Shown: positions 14,042-22,279, counted from the first letter of the stretch. The stretch: DNA of 23,678 nucleotides from JAZQQB01 sp045628865 (GCA_045628865.1 JAZQQB010000027.1:1-23678), one strand, 5' to 3'. A program made the numbers and translations. The notes: generated by a model from the letters alone, not told the origin.

Positions 14042-15952
14042 TTGATGTTTGATTTTTATAAATTTTTGTTTCATAGAATCAATAAGAATTATAAGGTGTT
14101 ATTTGTTTTTGAAACATTGTTTCTTTTATTTTTAAACATAACGCAGATTTTGATTCCGATTATTCAAAAACATACAATTGATAATATGTTAACAAGTAAG
14201 TCTTTTTCAAATGAATTATTGTTAATGGGTATTGTAAGCGCTTTGGGGATTCTTTTAAGTTTTTTTAATATTTTTATTCGCTGTAGCCTAATATATCATT
14301 TTGAAAGAAGGTTACAGCTTGAAATGATTGTTTCATCATATTTAAAAAAAAATAAGATAATAGATAGTAAAGGTCCTGGTGCATACCTTGTTTCTATTTT
14401 TGGCGATACAGAACATGTGGCTCAAATTTTATGCACGAATATATTCGAAACAGTAGCACAAATTATAGCATCAGGCTTTATTTTGGTGTATTCTTTACAG
14501 TGGTCTGCTTCCTTTTTTTACATAATCATCGTTTCATATGTGTTATTAGTAATTGTCAATATTATATCCAGTAGACTTTATGGAAAAACGTTTAGCAACG
14601 GTAGAGAAAAAGTAATGGAAATAAATCCAATTGTATTAGAACAAATTGAGAATAGAACTTCTATTTTAGGATATGGTAATGTTCATTTGACGTTGAATCA
14701 ATTGGTTAAAGATTTCAAAGAAAGAGATAAATATTTTAAGAAGGCAAATGTGATCGAAGCGATATCAACATTGTGTGGTTCAGCAATTAATGTTGTGACA
14801 ATGTTAGTGTTTTTTATTACTTCAATGTATCAGATTATGAGGGGTGAAATGTCCATGTCGGCTTTCATTGCTCTTTTAACGTGTTTTTCATATATATATT
14901 TGCCTGTTAATTCAATCAAAAATTATTTCATTGCTGGAAAGAAATTTAATATGCTGAAGAAAAAGATTGATTCAGGGATGCTTAGTGAGATAAAATTTAA
15001 AATGCCGTTGGATGAGAATATTGAATTTGATAATTGTACGTATGAATATGAACAAAAAGATGATTCAATTTTAAGAGGATTGTCATTTTCCATTAATAAA
15101 AAGATTGGTATAGTTGGGCTTTCAGGTGAAGGCAAGTCTACAATTGTAAAATTAATATTAGGAGAATTAGTACCTACAGAAGGTAAATGTATATGTGGTG
15201 ATATTGAATCATCAAGTATTCATAGAAATATTATATATTCTTTGGTAAGATATTATAAACAGGATGCGGAACTATTCAATAAAGATTTAGAATATAATAT
15301 TGTCCTTGGAAAAAAAGGCGTGTCTGACAAAGAATATAAGAATATGATTGGATTATGGAACAGTAATTTTAAACATTCACTTACACATGGAAATGATAAA
15401 GAACTATTTAGTGTATTAGAAGAACTTTTCTTTGTTGGCGGAAAAACACTCTTTTCAGAAGCAGAAAAAAATAACCTGATAATTGAAATGAATCATTGGT
15501 CTGAAAGACAATTTGAAATGTTGGCTCAAATATATGTGTCAAAAAATTATTATGTAATTGAAAAATATAAGTCGCTCATTTGTGAATTAAATTTAGAAAA
15601 ATTGGAAGGACGAAATTTGGGACAACATGGGAATATGGTTTCAGGTGGGGAAAAAAATAGAATTATGTTGGCTAGATTTTTATTGCCAGAATATGGAAAT
15701 GTATTTATTATAGATGAACCGTTTACAAGTCTTGATATAATAAATGAAAAAGAATGTTTCAATGTTCTAAAAAAATACACGAAAAGTATGGTCGGTGTTA
15801 TTATCTCTCATAAAATGAAAATTATTCAAGATTTTTGTGATGATATCATTGTTATAGAAGATGGTAAGATTACCTCACGAGGTCCTCATAATAAATTAAT
15901 GGGAACATCTAATTTATATCAAACCTTATGTCAGGAGAGTAAAAATAGATAG
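14042..15952 (+). CDS. AT-rich fused ABC transporter with enlarged helical subdomain
   Basis: The 636-residue protein has a six-helix membrane domain (about residues 15-310) and an ATPase domain with Walker A GLSGEGKS (359-366), Q-loop Q407, signature VSGGEKNR (533-540), Walker B VFIIDEPFTSLD and switch His in IISHKM, all consistent with activity. From Q407 to the signature Ser534 is 127 residues, whereas the MarR-linked exporter in this window has 57. So about 70 residues are inserted in the helical subdomain. The coding region is much richer in A/T than its neighbours. AGGAGG (14026-14031) is 10 bases from TTG 14042 and 13 from ATG 14045; either could start. No peptide precursor or second subunit is seen. 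Peptide or toxin export is possible but not shown. Confidence 0.85.
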   Translation: MMFDFYKFLFHRINKNYKVLFVFETLFLLFLNITQILIPIIQKHTIDNMLTSKSFSNELLLMGIVSALGILLSFFNIFIRCSLIYHFERRLQLEMIVSSYLKKNKIIDSKGPGAYLVSIFGDTEHVAQILCTNIFETVAQIIASGFILVYSLQWSASFFYIIIVSYVLLVIVNIISSRLYGKTFSNGREKVMEINPIVLEQIENRTSILGYGNVHLTLNQLVKDFKERDKYFKKANVIEAISTLCGSAINVVTMLVFFITSMYQIMRGEMSMSAFIALLTCFSYIYLPVNSIKNYFIAGKKFNMLKKKIDSGMLSEIKFKMPLDENIEFDNCTYEYEQKDDSILRGLSFSINKKIGIVGLSGEGKSTIVKLILGELVPTEGKCICGDIESSSIHRNIIYSLVRYYKQDAELFNKDLEYNIVLGKKGVSDKEYKNMIGLWNSNFKHSLTHGNDKELFSVLEELFFVGGKTLFSEAEKNNLIIEMNHWSERQFEMLAQIYVSKNYYVIEKYKSLICELNLEKLEGRNLGQHGNMVSGGEKNRIMLARFLLPEYGNVFIIDEPFTSLDIINEKECFNVLKKYTKSMVGVIISHKMKIIQDFCDDIIVIEDGKITSRGPHNKLMGTSNLYQTLCQESKNR

Positions 15953-15975
15953 GTCAGAAGTAGGTCTGATCATTT
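15952..15975 (+). terminator. Weak hairpin after the ABC transporter
   Basis: GGTCAGA (15952-15958) and TCTGATC (15965-15971) pair over 7 bp with one G-U. Only ATTT follows, so it would be a weak terminator. It is the only candidate before the trp promoter. Confidence 0.35.
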
Positions 15976-16039
15976 ACTGAACAGATACGATAGGTTTTAA
16001 ATTTTGTTAGATAAATTGGGTCTAGTATGCAAAAAAAAG

Positions 16040-16068
16040 TTGACATCAGCACTTTACCATGGTATAGT
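16040..16068 (+). promoter_or_regulatory. Promoter of the trp operon
   Basis: TTGACA (16040-16045) and TATAGT (16063-16068) are separated by 17 bases, placing the transcript start near 16075 and just before the T-box leader. Confidence 0.85.
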
Positions 16069-16109
16069 GGAAAACAGTTAAGGGAAACGCTTAACATAAA
16101 TAGTAAATA

Positions 16110-16428
16110 TTATAAAGTCGATGATCAAAAGAGTACCGTTTGATGGAACATCACAGAGAGTCGGGATTGGTGGAATCCGACATGGGAAGTATTCGGGAAT
16201 GGGTTTGTGAGATGCCAGGATGAAAGCGTATGCAAGTAGTTTGTGGACGTAAGCTTCTACGTTACAGGAAGAGGATATCGGGAATTACCCTGTATCTGTG
16301 AAAGGTAAGATTGAATTGGTGGCGATATTTCTAATTTGAAATATCGCTTTTTTATTTAAACTTATGAATTAAGGTGGCACCACGTTACTAACGTCCTTAG
16401 GGAACTTAGAAACGTGGTGCTTTTCGTT
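16110..16428 (+). promoter_or_regulatory. tRNA-Trp-responsive T-box riboswitch
   Basis: The leader has the ordered T-box parts. AGAGTA begins stem I, then CAGAGAGTCGGG and the apical GGATTGGTGGAATCC hairpin. The specifier follows in the context GAA-TGG-GTTTGTGAG, so UGG at 16200-16202 reads tRNA-Trp. A stem III hairpin (16322-16347) precedes the T-box AAGGTGGCACCACG (16371-16384). The acceptor-binding bulge is UGGC, whose last base pairs with a G discriminator, as bacterial tRNA-Trp has. The antiterminator pairs AAGG (16371-16374) with CCTT (16395-16398) and ACGT (16382-16385) with ACGT (16391-16394). The competing terminator pairs GCACCACGTT (16377-16386) with AACGTGGTGC (16411-16420), followed by TTTTCGTTT. 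Uncharged tRNA-Trp should turn the operon on. Confidence 0.95.
16377..16428 (+). terminator. T-box regulated terminator
   Basis: A perfect 10-bp stem with a T-rich tail overlaps the antiterminator, so the two structures exclude each other. It is the off-state of the trp leader. Confidence 0.9.
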
Positions 16429-16450
16429 TACAACGAGGAAAGGAAGAAAC

Positions 16451-17860
16451 ATGAGAAATTTAAGAGCATACAAAAAGACAGTGAGTATTGTATCAGAAAC
16501 AGCTATCAGTATGTTTGAGGGTATTGCCAAGAATGCAAAGAAAAGTTTTTTACTAGAAAGCTATGATAAGAACAATGGACGTTATTCCTTTTTTGGAGTG
16601 GATCCTGAGGAAGTCATTTCTTCAAAGGGAAATTCCTTGATCATTACAAAGAAGGATGGAAGTAAAGAGGTACGAGAAGGAAATCCACTTGATCTTTTAA
16701 AGGAATACTATGATGAATTTCATGTGGAAAAAGATGAAGGCGAATTGTTTATGCCGGGGGGACTGATCGGAAGCCTTGCTTATGATTTTGTCAGATATAC
16801 AGAAGTTCTTCCAGATGAAAATCCAGATGAAATTGGCATTGAAACAGTACAGATGATGCTAGCAACACAATTTATCTCGGTGGATCATCAGGCAGAAACC
16901 ATGACAGCAGTGGTATTAGCCTCAGATGATGAAAAAGGAAGAGCAGATGGTGAGAAAAGGGCTGCAGAAATGATCGCTGAGGTCAGAGCTAACATTGGAG
17001 AGAGTAAAAAAGAATTTGTACGTGACGGAAAGATCATCCATAAGACAGATTCCTTAGAACAGTACAGTGAAAAGGTTGAAAAGATCAAACACTACATTAG
17101 AGAGGGACATATTTTCCAAACAGTACTTTCTCAGCGCTGGACCATTGAAACAAAACAAAAAGGAATTGAACTTTATAAAGAACTACGAGAAATCAATCCT
17201 TCTCCATATTTATACTATTTCAATTTTGAAGAATTTGAAGTAATTGGTTCTTCCCCTGAAATGGTTGTGAAACAGGAAGGAAACAGAGTTTACACTTGCC
17301 CGATTGCAGGTACAAGAAGACGTGGAGTTGATGAGGAAGAAGATCAGTTACTTCAGGATGAGCTTCTTCGAGATGAAAAGGAAAGAGCAGAACATGTTAT
17401 GTTAGTGGATCTTGCCAGAAATGATATGGGACGAATTGCTGAGTTTGGAACTGTAAAGGTTTCTCAGTTTATGCAGATCCAAAGATATTCTCATGTGATG
17501 CATATTGTTTCTTTGGTAGAAGGAAAGAAAAAGGGTGAAAAACATCCACTAGATCTGGTTGCATCTTTTTTACCAGCAGGAACCTTAAGTGGAGCTCCAA
17601 AGATCAGAGCAATGGAGATCATTGATGAATTAGAAACCGTGAGAAGAGGTCTTTACGGTGGTGCCACAGGATACCTTTCATTTGACCAGAACATGGATTT
17701 TTGTATCACCATCAGAACCATGGTGAAAAAGAAAGATAAGGTTTATCTGCAGGCTGGAGCAGGAATTGTAGCAGATTCCATTGGAAAAAACGAGTATGAC
17801 GAATGTTGTAATAAAGTTATGGCACTTGCAAAAACTCTTGTTACGGAGGAAAACTTATGA
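16451..17860 (+). CDS. trpE: Anthranilate synthase component I
   Basis: TrpE converts chorismate to anthranilate using ammonia from TrpG. The 469-residue product shows FLLESYD at residues 33-39, which holds the LLES motif linked to tryptophan feedback inhibition, followed by GRYSFFG. The chorismate-binding core follows: GHIFQTVLSQR, NPSPYLYYF, SSPEMVV, CPIAGTRRRG, DLARNDMGR and LPAGTLSGAPKIRAMEIIDELE. The length is typical of the short TrpE class. GAGGAAAGGAAG precedes the ATG. It is the first gene after the T-box leader and overlaps trpG by four bases (ATGA). A 4-amino-4-deoxychorismate synthase (PabB) is the usual alternative, but operon position and the LLES motif favour TrpE. Confidence 0.96.
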   Translation: MRNLRAYKKTVSIVSETAISMFEGIAKNAKKSFLLESYDKNNGRYSFFGVDPEEVISSKGNSLIITKKDGSKEVREGNPLDLLKEYYDEFHVEKDEGELFMPGGLIGSLAYDFVRYTEVLPDENPDEIGIETVQMMLATQFISVDHQAETMTAVVLASDDEKGRADGEKRAAEMIAEVRANIGESKKEFVRDGKIIHKTDSLEQYSEKVEKIKHYIREGHIFQTVLSQRWTIETKQKGIELYKELREINPSPYLYYFNFEEFEVIGSSPEMVVKQEGNRVYTCPIAGTRRRGVDEEEDQLLQDELLRDEKERAEHVMLVDLARNDMGRIAEFGTVKVSQFMQIQRYSHVMHIVSLVEGKKKGEKHPLDLVASFLPAGTLSGAPKIRAMEIIDELETVRRGLYGGATGYLSFDQNMDFCITIRTMVKKKDKVYLQAGAGIVADSIGKNEYDECCNKVMALAKTLVTEENL

Positions 17861-18423
17861 TTTTACTGATTGATAATTATGATTCATTTACCTATAACCT
17901 GTATCAATATTTTGGCACCTTTACAACGGATATCAAGGTCATTCGAAATGACGAGATGACAGTGGAGGAAATCGAAGGGTTAAATCCAGACAAGATCGTG
18001 TTATCTCCAGGACCTAAGAGTCCTAAGGAAGCTGGCGTATGTATGGATGTTGTGAAATATTTCACAGGTAAAAAACCAATCCTTGGAATATGTCTTGGAC
18101 ACCAGAGTATCGGAGAAGCCCTTGGGGCAACCGTATCCTATGCAAAGAAATTATTCCATGGAAAGCAGAGTGAGATCACAGTGGGAAAAAGTATGATCTT
18201 TGATGGTATCCCAGAAAAGATCAAGGTTGCCAGATATCATTCCTTGGCAGTGATCGAGTCCACACTTCCAGATTGCTTAGAGGTAACAGCCCGCACTGAG
18301 GATGGAGAGATCATGGCAATGCAGCACAAAGAGTATCCAGTATTTGGTCTTCAGTTCCATCCAGAATCTATCTACACAGAGCATGGAAAAAGAATGATCG
18401 AGAACTTTGTAAATCAGGTATAG
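17857..18423 (+). CDS. trpG: Anthranilate synthase component II (glutamine amidotransferase)
   Basis: TrpG hydrolyses glutamine and passes ammonia to TrpE. The 188-residue class I amidotransferase has the catalytic triad: Cys79 in GICLGHQ, His168 and Glu170 in FHPES. The oxyanion region is LSPGPKSPKEAG, and the start, MILLIDNYDSFTYNL, is typical of the family. It is a stand-alone subunit; no TrpD domain is fused at its C-terminus. Its start overlaps the trpE stop, giving coupled translation. In many Firmicutes the same protein also serves folate synthesis with PabB, which cannot be judged here. Confidence 0.95.
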   Translation: MILLIDNYDSFTYNLYQYFGTFTTDIKVIRNDEMTVEEIEGLNPDKIVLSPGPKSPKEAGVCMDVVKYFTGKKPILGICLGHQSIGEALGATVSYAKKLFHGKQSEITVGKSMIFDGIPEKIKVARYHSLAVIESTLPDCLEVTARTEDGEIMAMQHKEYPVFGLQFHPESIYTEHGKRMIENFVNQV

Positions 18424-18527
18424 TTTTTTGAGAGGAATCTGTGAAAAGTTCAGATTTTTATTATGAAAAATGAGGGAAACGAGATAGAAAATTGACAGAT
18501 GAGGCTGTCAGAGCGGAGTGAACAACA
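18424..18527 (+). other. Gap between trpG and trpC, expected trpD position
   Basis: The 104 bases hold no gene. Two small hairpins are visible: AATCTG...CAGATT followed by TTTATT, weakly terminator-like, near 18436-18462, and TGACAG-ATGAGG-CTGTCA near 18494-18511. The ribosome binding site of trpC (GGAG) is at the right end. No recognisable trpD remnant is seen. Confidence 0.6.
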
Positions 18528-19325
18528 ATGATTTTAGATGATATCGTAGCAGTAAAAAAAGAAAGATTGATAGAGCAGAAAAAAGAAATCAGCTTGGAAA
18601 AAATGATGGAGCTTGCAAAATTAGAATGTGAGGAACAGACACATAAAAAGGTAAGCTTTTACGATGCCATTAAAAAGGCTGGATTATCCATCATTGGTGA
18701 GTTTAAGAAAGCTTCTCCAAGCCATGGAAAAATGAATTCTACAGTAGATCTTGTAAGCAGGATCAAACAGTATAACGCATCAGTAGATTGTATTTCCTGT
18801 TTGACGGAAGAGCATTTTTTCAATGGAGGCATTTCTTATTTTAAAGAGATTAGAGAGATGTCCAATCTACCAATGATCCGTAAAGATTTTATCATTGATC
18901 CGTACCAGATCTATGAAGCAAAGGTGATCGGAGCAGATTGTATCTTATTGATCGCAGCCATTTTAACGGATGCAGAATTAAAGGAATTTAAGGAGCTGGC
19001 TGAAAGCCTTGACCTTGATATTTTATTAGAAACCCATGATGAAGAGGAAATGAGAAGAGCCATTGCAGTTGGGGCAAAAATGATCGGTATCAACAATAGA
19101 GATCTTCGAGATTTTACAGTTCATCTTGAAACAACCGCTAGACTTTCTAAGATGGTTCCAGCAGGAACACTTCTTGTATCAGAAAGTGGTGTCAGCACAG
19201 ACGAGGACATCCGTTACTTACAAGAAAACGGCATCAATGCTATGCTCATCGGAACTGCTTTGATGGAGGCAAAAAGCCCAGAGGAAACGGCAAAGCACTG
19301 GAAGGATGTTTATGCAGGAAAGTAG
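18528..19325 (+). CDS. trpC: Indole-3-glycerol phosphate synthase
   Basis: TrpC closes the indole ring of carboxyphenylaminodeoxyribulose 5-phosphate. The 265-residue TIM barrel shows the N-terminal MILDDIVAVKKERL extension of the family, SIIGEFKKASPSHG (catalytic Glu58 and Lys60 region), PMIRKDFIIDPYQIYEA, GADCILLIAAIL, LLETHDEEE, IGINNRDLRDF, and the phosphate-binding SESGVSTDEDI and AMLIGTALMEA. The length is normal. GGAG lies upstream of ATG 18528. It is a separate enzyme, not fused to trpF. Its last codons fall in the first unit of a three-copy repeat that continues downstream. Confidence 0.96.
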   Translation: MILDDIVAVKKERLIEQKKEISLEKMMELAKLECEEQTHKKVSFYDAIKKAGLSIIGEFKKASPSHGKMNSTVDLVSRIKQYNASVDCISCLTEEHFFNGGISYFKEIREMSNLPMIRKDFIIDPYQIYEAKVIGADCILLIAAILTDAELKEFKELAESLDLDILLETHDEEEMRRAIAVGAKMIGINNRDLRDFTVHLETTARLSKMVPAGTLLVSESGVSTDEDIRYLQENGINAMLIGTALMEAKSPEETAKHWKDVYAGK

Positions 19326-19412
19326 TAAGCTTCGTAAATGGATGTTTAGAAAGAAAATAGTGAAAGCTTCGCATATGGATGTTTATGAAGGAAAATGGTA
19401 GGTTTTGTAAAC
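19304..19412. repeat. Three imperfect 36-37 bp tandem repeats at the trpC 3' end
   Basis: Units begin with GGATGTTTA at 19304, 19340 and 19377. The first includes the last trpC codons (DVYAGK and stop). All share GGATGTTTA, then an A/G-rich part, then a shared tail (AAGCTTCGTAAAT, AAGCTTCGCATAT, GGTTTTGTAAAC). They fill the trpC-trpF gap. Confidence 0.8.
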
Positions 19413-19431
19413 AAATGCAGATGAGAAAGAA

Positions 19432-20097
19432 ATGGGGATACATGTGGGAACAAAGATAAAAATATGTGGATTGACAGATCCCAAGGAAGCAAGATGGGTC
19501 ATCCATGAAGAAGTGGATTATGCAGGACTGGTGATGTTTTTTGAAAAGAGCAAACGAAACAATACACCAGAAAACGCTTTTACCATTATAAGAGAATTCA
19601 GTACAATGGGAACAGATCAGACGGGACATCGTGCAAAAACAGTTTCAGTGTGTGTCAGTCCAACTTTAGAACAGGTTAAGATCATGGAAAAGATTGGATT
19701 TGATCTGATCCAGATCCATGGAAATTTAGAAAAAGAGATCCTTGAGCAGACGAATAAAAAGATCATTCGTGCTGTAAACAGCGAAGAGGCTTTGGAAGAA
19801 GTAAGGCAGCTCATCCTTAGGTATCCAGATAAAATAGAGGGCATTTTGGTGGATGCCAGTGAACCGGGAAGCGGTAAGACCTTTGATTGGAGCATGTTGG
19901 AAAAATATCCATGGATCAAAGAAAGCGGAAAAAAACTGTTTTTGGCAGGAGGACTTACATCTGAGAATGTAACAGAAGCGATTCGTGCAGTGAATCCTGA
20001 TGTGGTGGATGTGTCCAGCGGTGTGGAAATTTCCAAAGAAGCAGTTGGTAAAGATAGAGAAAAAATCAAGGAATTTGTAAGAAAGGTAAGGGAATAA
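19432..20097 (+). CDS. trpF: Phosphoribosylanthranilate isomerase
   Basis: TrpF isomerises phosphoribosylanthranilate to the substrate of TrpC. The 221-residue product has KIKICGL with the catalytic Cys12, VDYAGLVMFFEKSKRN, the IQIHG strand, ILVDASEPGSGKTFDW with the catalytic Asp, and the phosphate-binding FLAGGLTSENV and VDVSSGVE. ATG 19432 has only a purine-rich GAGAAAGAA upstream; GTG 19444 is an alternative start. It ends three bases before trpB begins. The motif LAGGLTSENV is complete, so the enzyme should be active. Confidence 0.95.
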   Translation: MGIHVGTKIKICGLTDPKEARWVIHEEVDYAGLVMFFEKSKRNNTPENAFTIIREFSTMGTDQTGHRAKTVSVCVSPTLEQVKIMEKIGFDLIQIHGNLEKEILEQTNKKIIRAVNSEEALEEVRQLILRYPDKIEGILVDASEPGSGKTFDWSMLEKYPWIKESGKKLFLAGGLTSENVTEAIRAVNPDVVDVSSGVEISKEAVGKDREKIKEFVRKVRE

Positions 20098-20100
20098 AGA

Positions 20101-21288
20101 ATGAACAAGAAAGCATATTATGGAGAATTTGGTGGACAGTATGTATCAGAATCACTGATGAATACCTTGGATGAATTGGATAAGGCGTTTGAAGAAGCCA
20201 TCAAAGATCCAGCATTTATGGAGGAATATCGTTACTATTTAAGAGAGTACGTTGGACGTGAGACACCTCTTTATTTTGCAGAGAAGTTGTCTAAAGTATA
20301 CGGAACAAAGATCTATTTGAAACGTGAAGATTTAAACCATACAGGTGCTCATAAGATCAACAATGTTATCGGACAGATCTTACTTGCAAAGCGTATGGGT
20401 AAGACAAAGGTTATCGCTGAAACAGGTGCAGGTCAGCATGGTGTAGCAACTGCTACAGGTGCAGCCCTTTTTGGAATGGAATGCCGTGTTTACATGGGTT
20501 CTGAAGATATTGAACGTCAGCACTTAAATGTTATGCGTATGGAGCTTTTGGGAGCAAAGGTTGTTCCTGTTACAAGCGGATCCAATACCTTAAAGGATGC
20601 TACCAATGAAGCCATCCGTACCTGGGCAAAGGATGCAGAGGATACTTTCTACATCATTGGTTCTGCTGTAGGTCCATATCCATATCCTAAGATGGTAAAG
20701 GCTTTCCAGAGAGTTATCTCAGAGGAAGCAAGAAAACAGTTTTTAGAAAAAGAAGGACGTCTTCCAGAAGTCGTTATGGCATGTGTTGGTGGTGGTTCTA
20801 ACTCTATCGGTATGTTCGCAGACTTTATGGATGATAAGGAAGTAAAGCTTGTTGGTGTTGAAGCTGCTGGTATGGGTATTGAAACAGGAAAACATGCATC
20901 AGCTATGGCACTTGGTCGTCCAGGCGCACTTCATGGAATGAAATCCTACCTGTTACAGGATGAGGATGGAAATGTTGAACTTGCACATTCTATCTCAGCT
21001 GGTCTTGATTATCCGGGTGTTGGTCCAGAACATGCATACTTAAAGGATTCAGGAAGAGCAGAATATGTTTCCATCACAGATGATGAAGCAATGGCAGCCT
21101 TAAAGGAATTAAGCCAGGTAGAGGGTATCATTCCAGCAATCGAAAGTGCACATGCTGTGGCTTATGCAAAGAAATTGGCAAAAACAATGAAGCCAGAAGA
21201 ATCCATTGTGATCTGCTTATCAGGACGTGGTGATAAGGATATGCATACTATCGTAGATTACTTTAGTGGAAAGGGTTACTTAAATTAG
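20101..21288 (+). CDS. trpB: Tryptophan synthase beta chain
   Basis: TrpB joins indole with serine on pyridoxal phosphate. The 395-residue product is the standard TrpB1 type: YYGEFGGQYV at the start, the cofactor lysine K85 in HTGAHKINN, ETGAGQHGVATA, the phosphate cup GGGSNSIG, the YPGVGPEHAYLKDSGRAEY loop (a COMM and regulatory region) and ICLSGRGDKD near the end. Length and motifs are those that pair with TrpA. The start ATG lies three bases after the trpF stop, with AGGTAAGGG of trpF as ribosome binding site. Codon use looks more optimised than in the genes upstream, which suggests high expression. Confidence 0.98.
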   Translation: MNKKAYYGEFGGQYVSESLMNTLDELDKAFEEAIKDPAFMEEYRYYLREYVGRETPLYFAEKLSKVYGTKIYLKREDLNHTGAHKINNVIGQILLAKRMGKTKVIAETGAGQHGVATATGAALFGMECRVYMGSEDIERQHLNVMRMELLGAKVVPVTSGSNTLKDATNEAIRTWAKDAEDTFYIIGSAVGPYPYPKMVKAFQRVISEEARKQFLEKEGRLPEVVMACVGGGSNSIGMFADFMDDKEVKLVGVEAAGMGIETGKHASAMALGRPGALHGMKSYLLQDEDGNVELAHSISAGLDYPGVGPEHAYLKDSGRAEYVSITDDEAMAALKELSQVEGIIPAIESAHAVAYAKKLAKTMKPEESIVICLSGRGDKDMHTIVDYFSGKGYLN

Positions 21289-21313
21289 GCAAAGTTAGAA
21301 AGAGGGTAAAAAC

Positions 21314-22108
21314 ATGGCGAACAGAATTGAAGAAAGAATGGCTGCTTTAAAAGAAAGTGGCAAAAAAGCATTTATTGTATATATGACAGCTGGACTTCCA
21401 GATATGGATGGATGTAAAAAGCTGGTAAAGGCTCATGAAGAAGCTGGCACTGATGTATTAGAGATTGGTATTCCTTTTTCTGATCCGGTAGCAGATGGTC
21501 CAGTGATCCAGGCGGCTTCCTACAAATCTATCTGTCAGGGTACGAACTTAAAGAAATGTTTTGATATGATGACAGAATTACGTAATGATGGTGTGAAATT
21601 ACCAATCGTATTTATGATGTACTACAACACTATTCTCTACTATGGTGTAGAAGCATTTGCTAAAAAATGTGCAGAGGTAGGTGTAGATGGTCTGATCGTT
21701 CCAGATCTTCCATATGAAGAGCAGGGCGAATTACAAGAAGCATTGGAGAAGATAGGCGATACAACTTTATTACTTCAGTTAGTAGCACCTGTTTCAAAAC
21801 AAAGAATTCCGATGATCTTAGAAAAAGCAAGAGGATTTGTTTACTGTGTATCCAGCATGGGTGTTACAGGGCAGCAGGCTGACTTCCATAAAAATGTAGT
21901 GGATTATTTAAAGGAAGTAAAATCCAATTCAAAGATCCCGGTTATGATGGGCTTTGGAATTCGTACTGCAAAGGATGTTCTTCCTATGAAGGATATCATT
22001 GATGGCTGTATCGTTGGTTCTCACTTCATCAACCTGATGGAAGAGAATAACTACAGCGTTGATGTAGCAAAAGAATATGTTGAAACTTTTAAAAAGGAAT
22101 TGAATTAG
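21314..22108 (+). CDS. trpA: Tryptophan synthase alpha chain
   Basis: TrpA cleaves indole-3-glycerol phosphate and channels indole to TrpB. The 264-residue TIM barrel has both catalytic acids, Glu50 (VLEIGIPFSDP) and Asp61 (VADGPVIQ), plus the family motifs PIVFMMYYNTI, GVDGLIVPDLPYEE, YCVSSMGVTG and VMMGFGIRTA. AAGAGGG precedes the start, 25 bases after trpB. It is the last gene of the operon and is followed directly by a strong terminator. Confidence 0.97.
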   Translation: MANRIEERMAALKESGKKAFIVYMTAGLPDMDGCKKLVKAHEEAGTDVLEIGIPFSDPVADGPVIQAASYKSICQGTNLKKCFDMMTELRNDGVKLPIVFMMYYNTILYYGVEAFAKKCAEVGVDGLIVPDLPYEEQGELQEALEKIGDTTLLLQLVAPVSKQRIPMILEKARGFVYCVSSMGVTGQQADFHKNVVDYLKEVKSNSKIPVMMGFGIRTAKDVLPMKDIIDGCIVGSHFINLMEENNYSVDVAKEYVETFKKELN

Positions 22109-22116
22109 TTTTGATA

Positions 22117-22150
22117 GGCTGTTTCCAGAAATAGGAAACAGCCTTTTTTG
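22117..22150 (+). terminator. Intrinsic terminator of the trp operon
   Basis: GGCTGTTTCC (22117-22126) and GGAAACAGCC (22134-22143) form a perfect 10-bp stem followed by six T. It begins only nine bases after the trpA stop. Confidence 0.95.
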
Positions 22151-22187
22151 TTTGAGGAAAGTTCTCTGAACTTTCCTCAAACAAAAA
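22145..22187. repeat. 19-bp perfect inverted repeat overlapping the terminator tail
   Basis: TTTTTGTTTGAGGAAAGTT (22145-22163) and its exact complement (22169-22187) flank a CTCTG loop. The left arm is the T tail of the trp terminator. It can end transcription arriving from the right, and may also be the left border of the hairpin cluster that follows. Confidence 0.85.
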
Positions 22188-22192
22188 GCTCC

Positions 22193-22279
22193 GCGATGGA
22201 TCGCACGCTTGTGCAGAGGAAGTTGTCGCTAATGCGACGCACAAGCGGCGCTGGTATCGCAAGCGATACCCTTTGTTTT
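22193..22279. repeat. GC-rich multi-hairpin intergenic element
   Basis: In 87 bases there are GCGAT-GG-ATCGC (22193-22204); CGCTTGTGC (22206-22214) paired with GCACAAGCG (22239-22247) and enclosing GTCGC-TAAT-GCGAC (22225-22238); and GGTATCGC-AA-GCGATACC (22253-22270) followed by CTTTGTTTT, a terminator-like end. The stretch is far more GC-rich than its surroundings. It looks like a genome-repeated palindromic element or a small structured RNA. No protein frame is credible. Confidence 0.65.

Noticed and set aside
18436..18462. Terminator between trpG and trpC
   Set aside because: The stem is only 6 bp with a 9-base loop and short T run; the downstream trp genes have no separate promoter that I can see, so strong termination here is unlikely.
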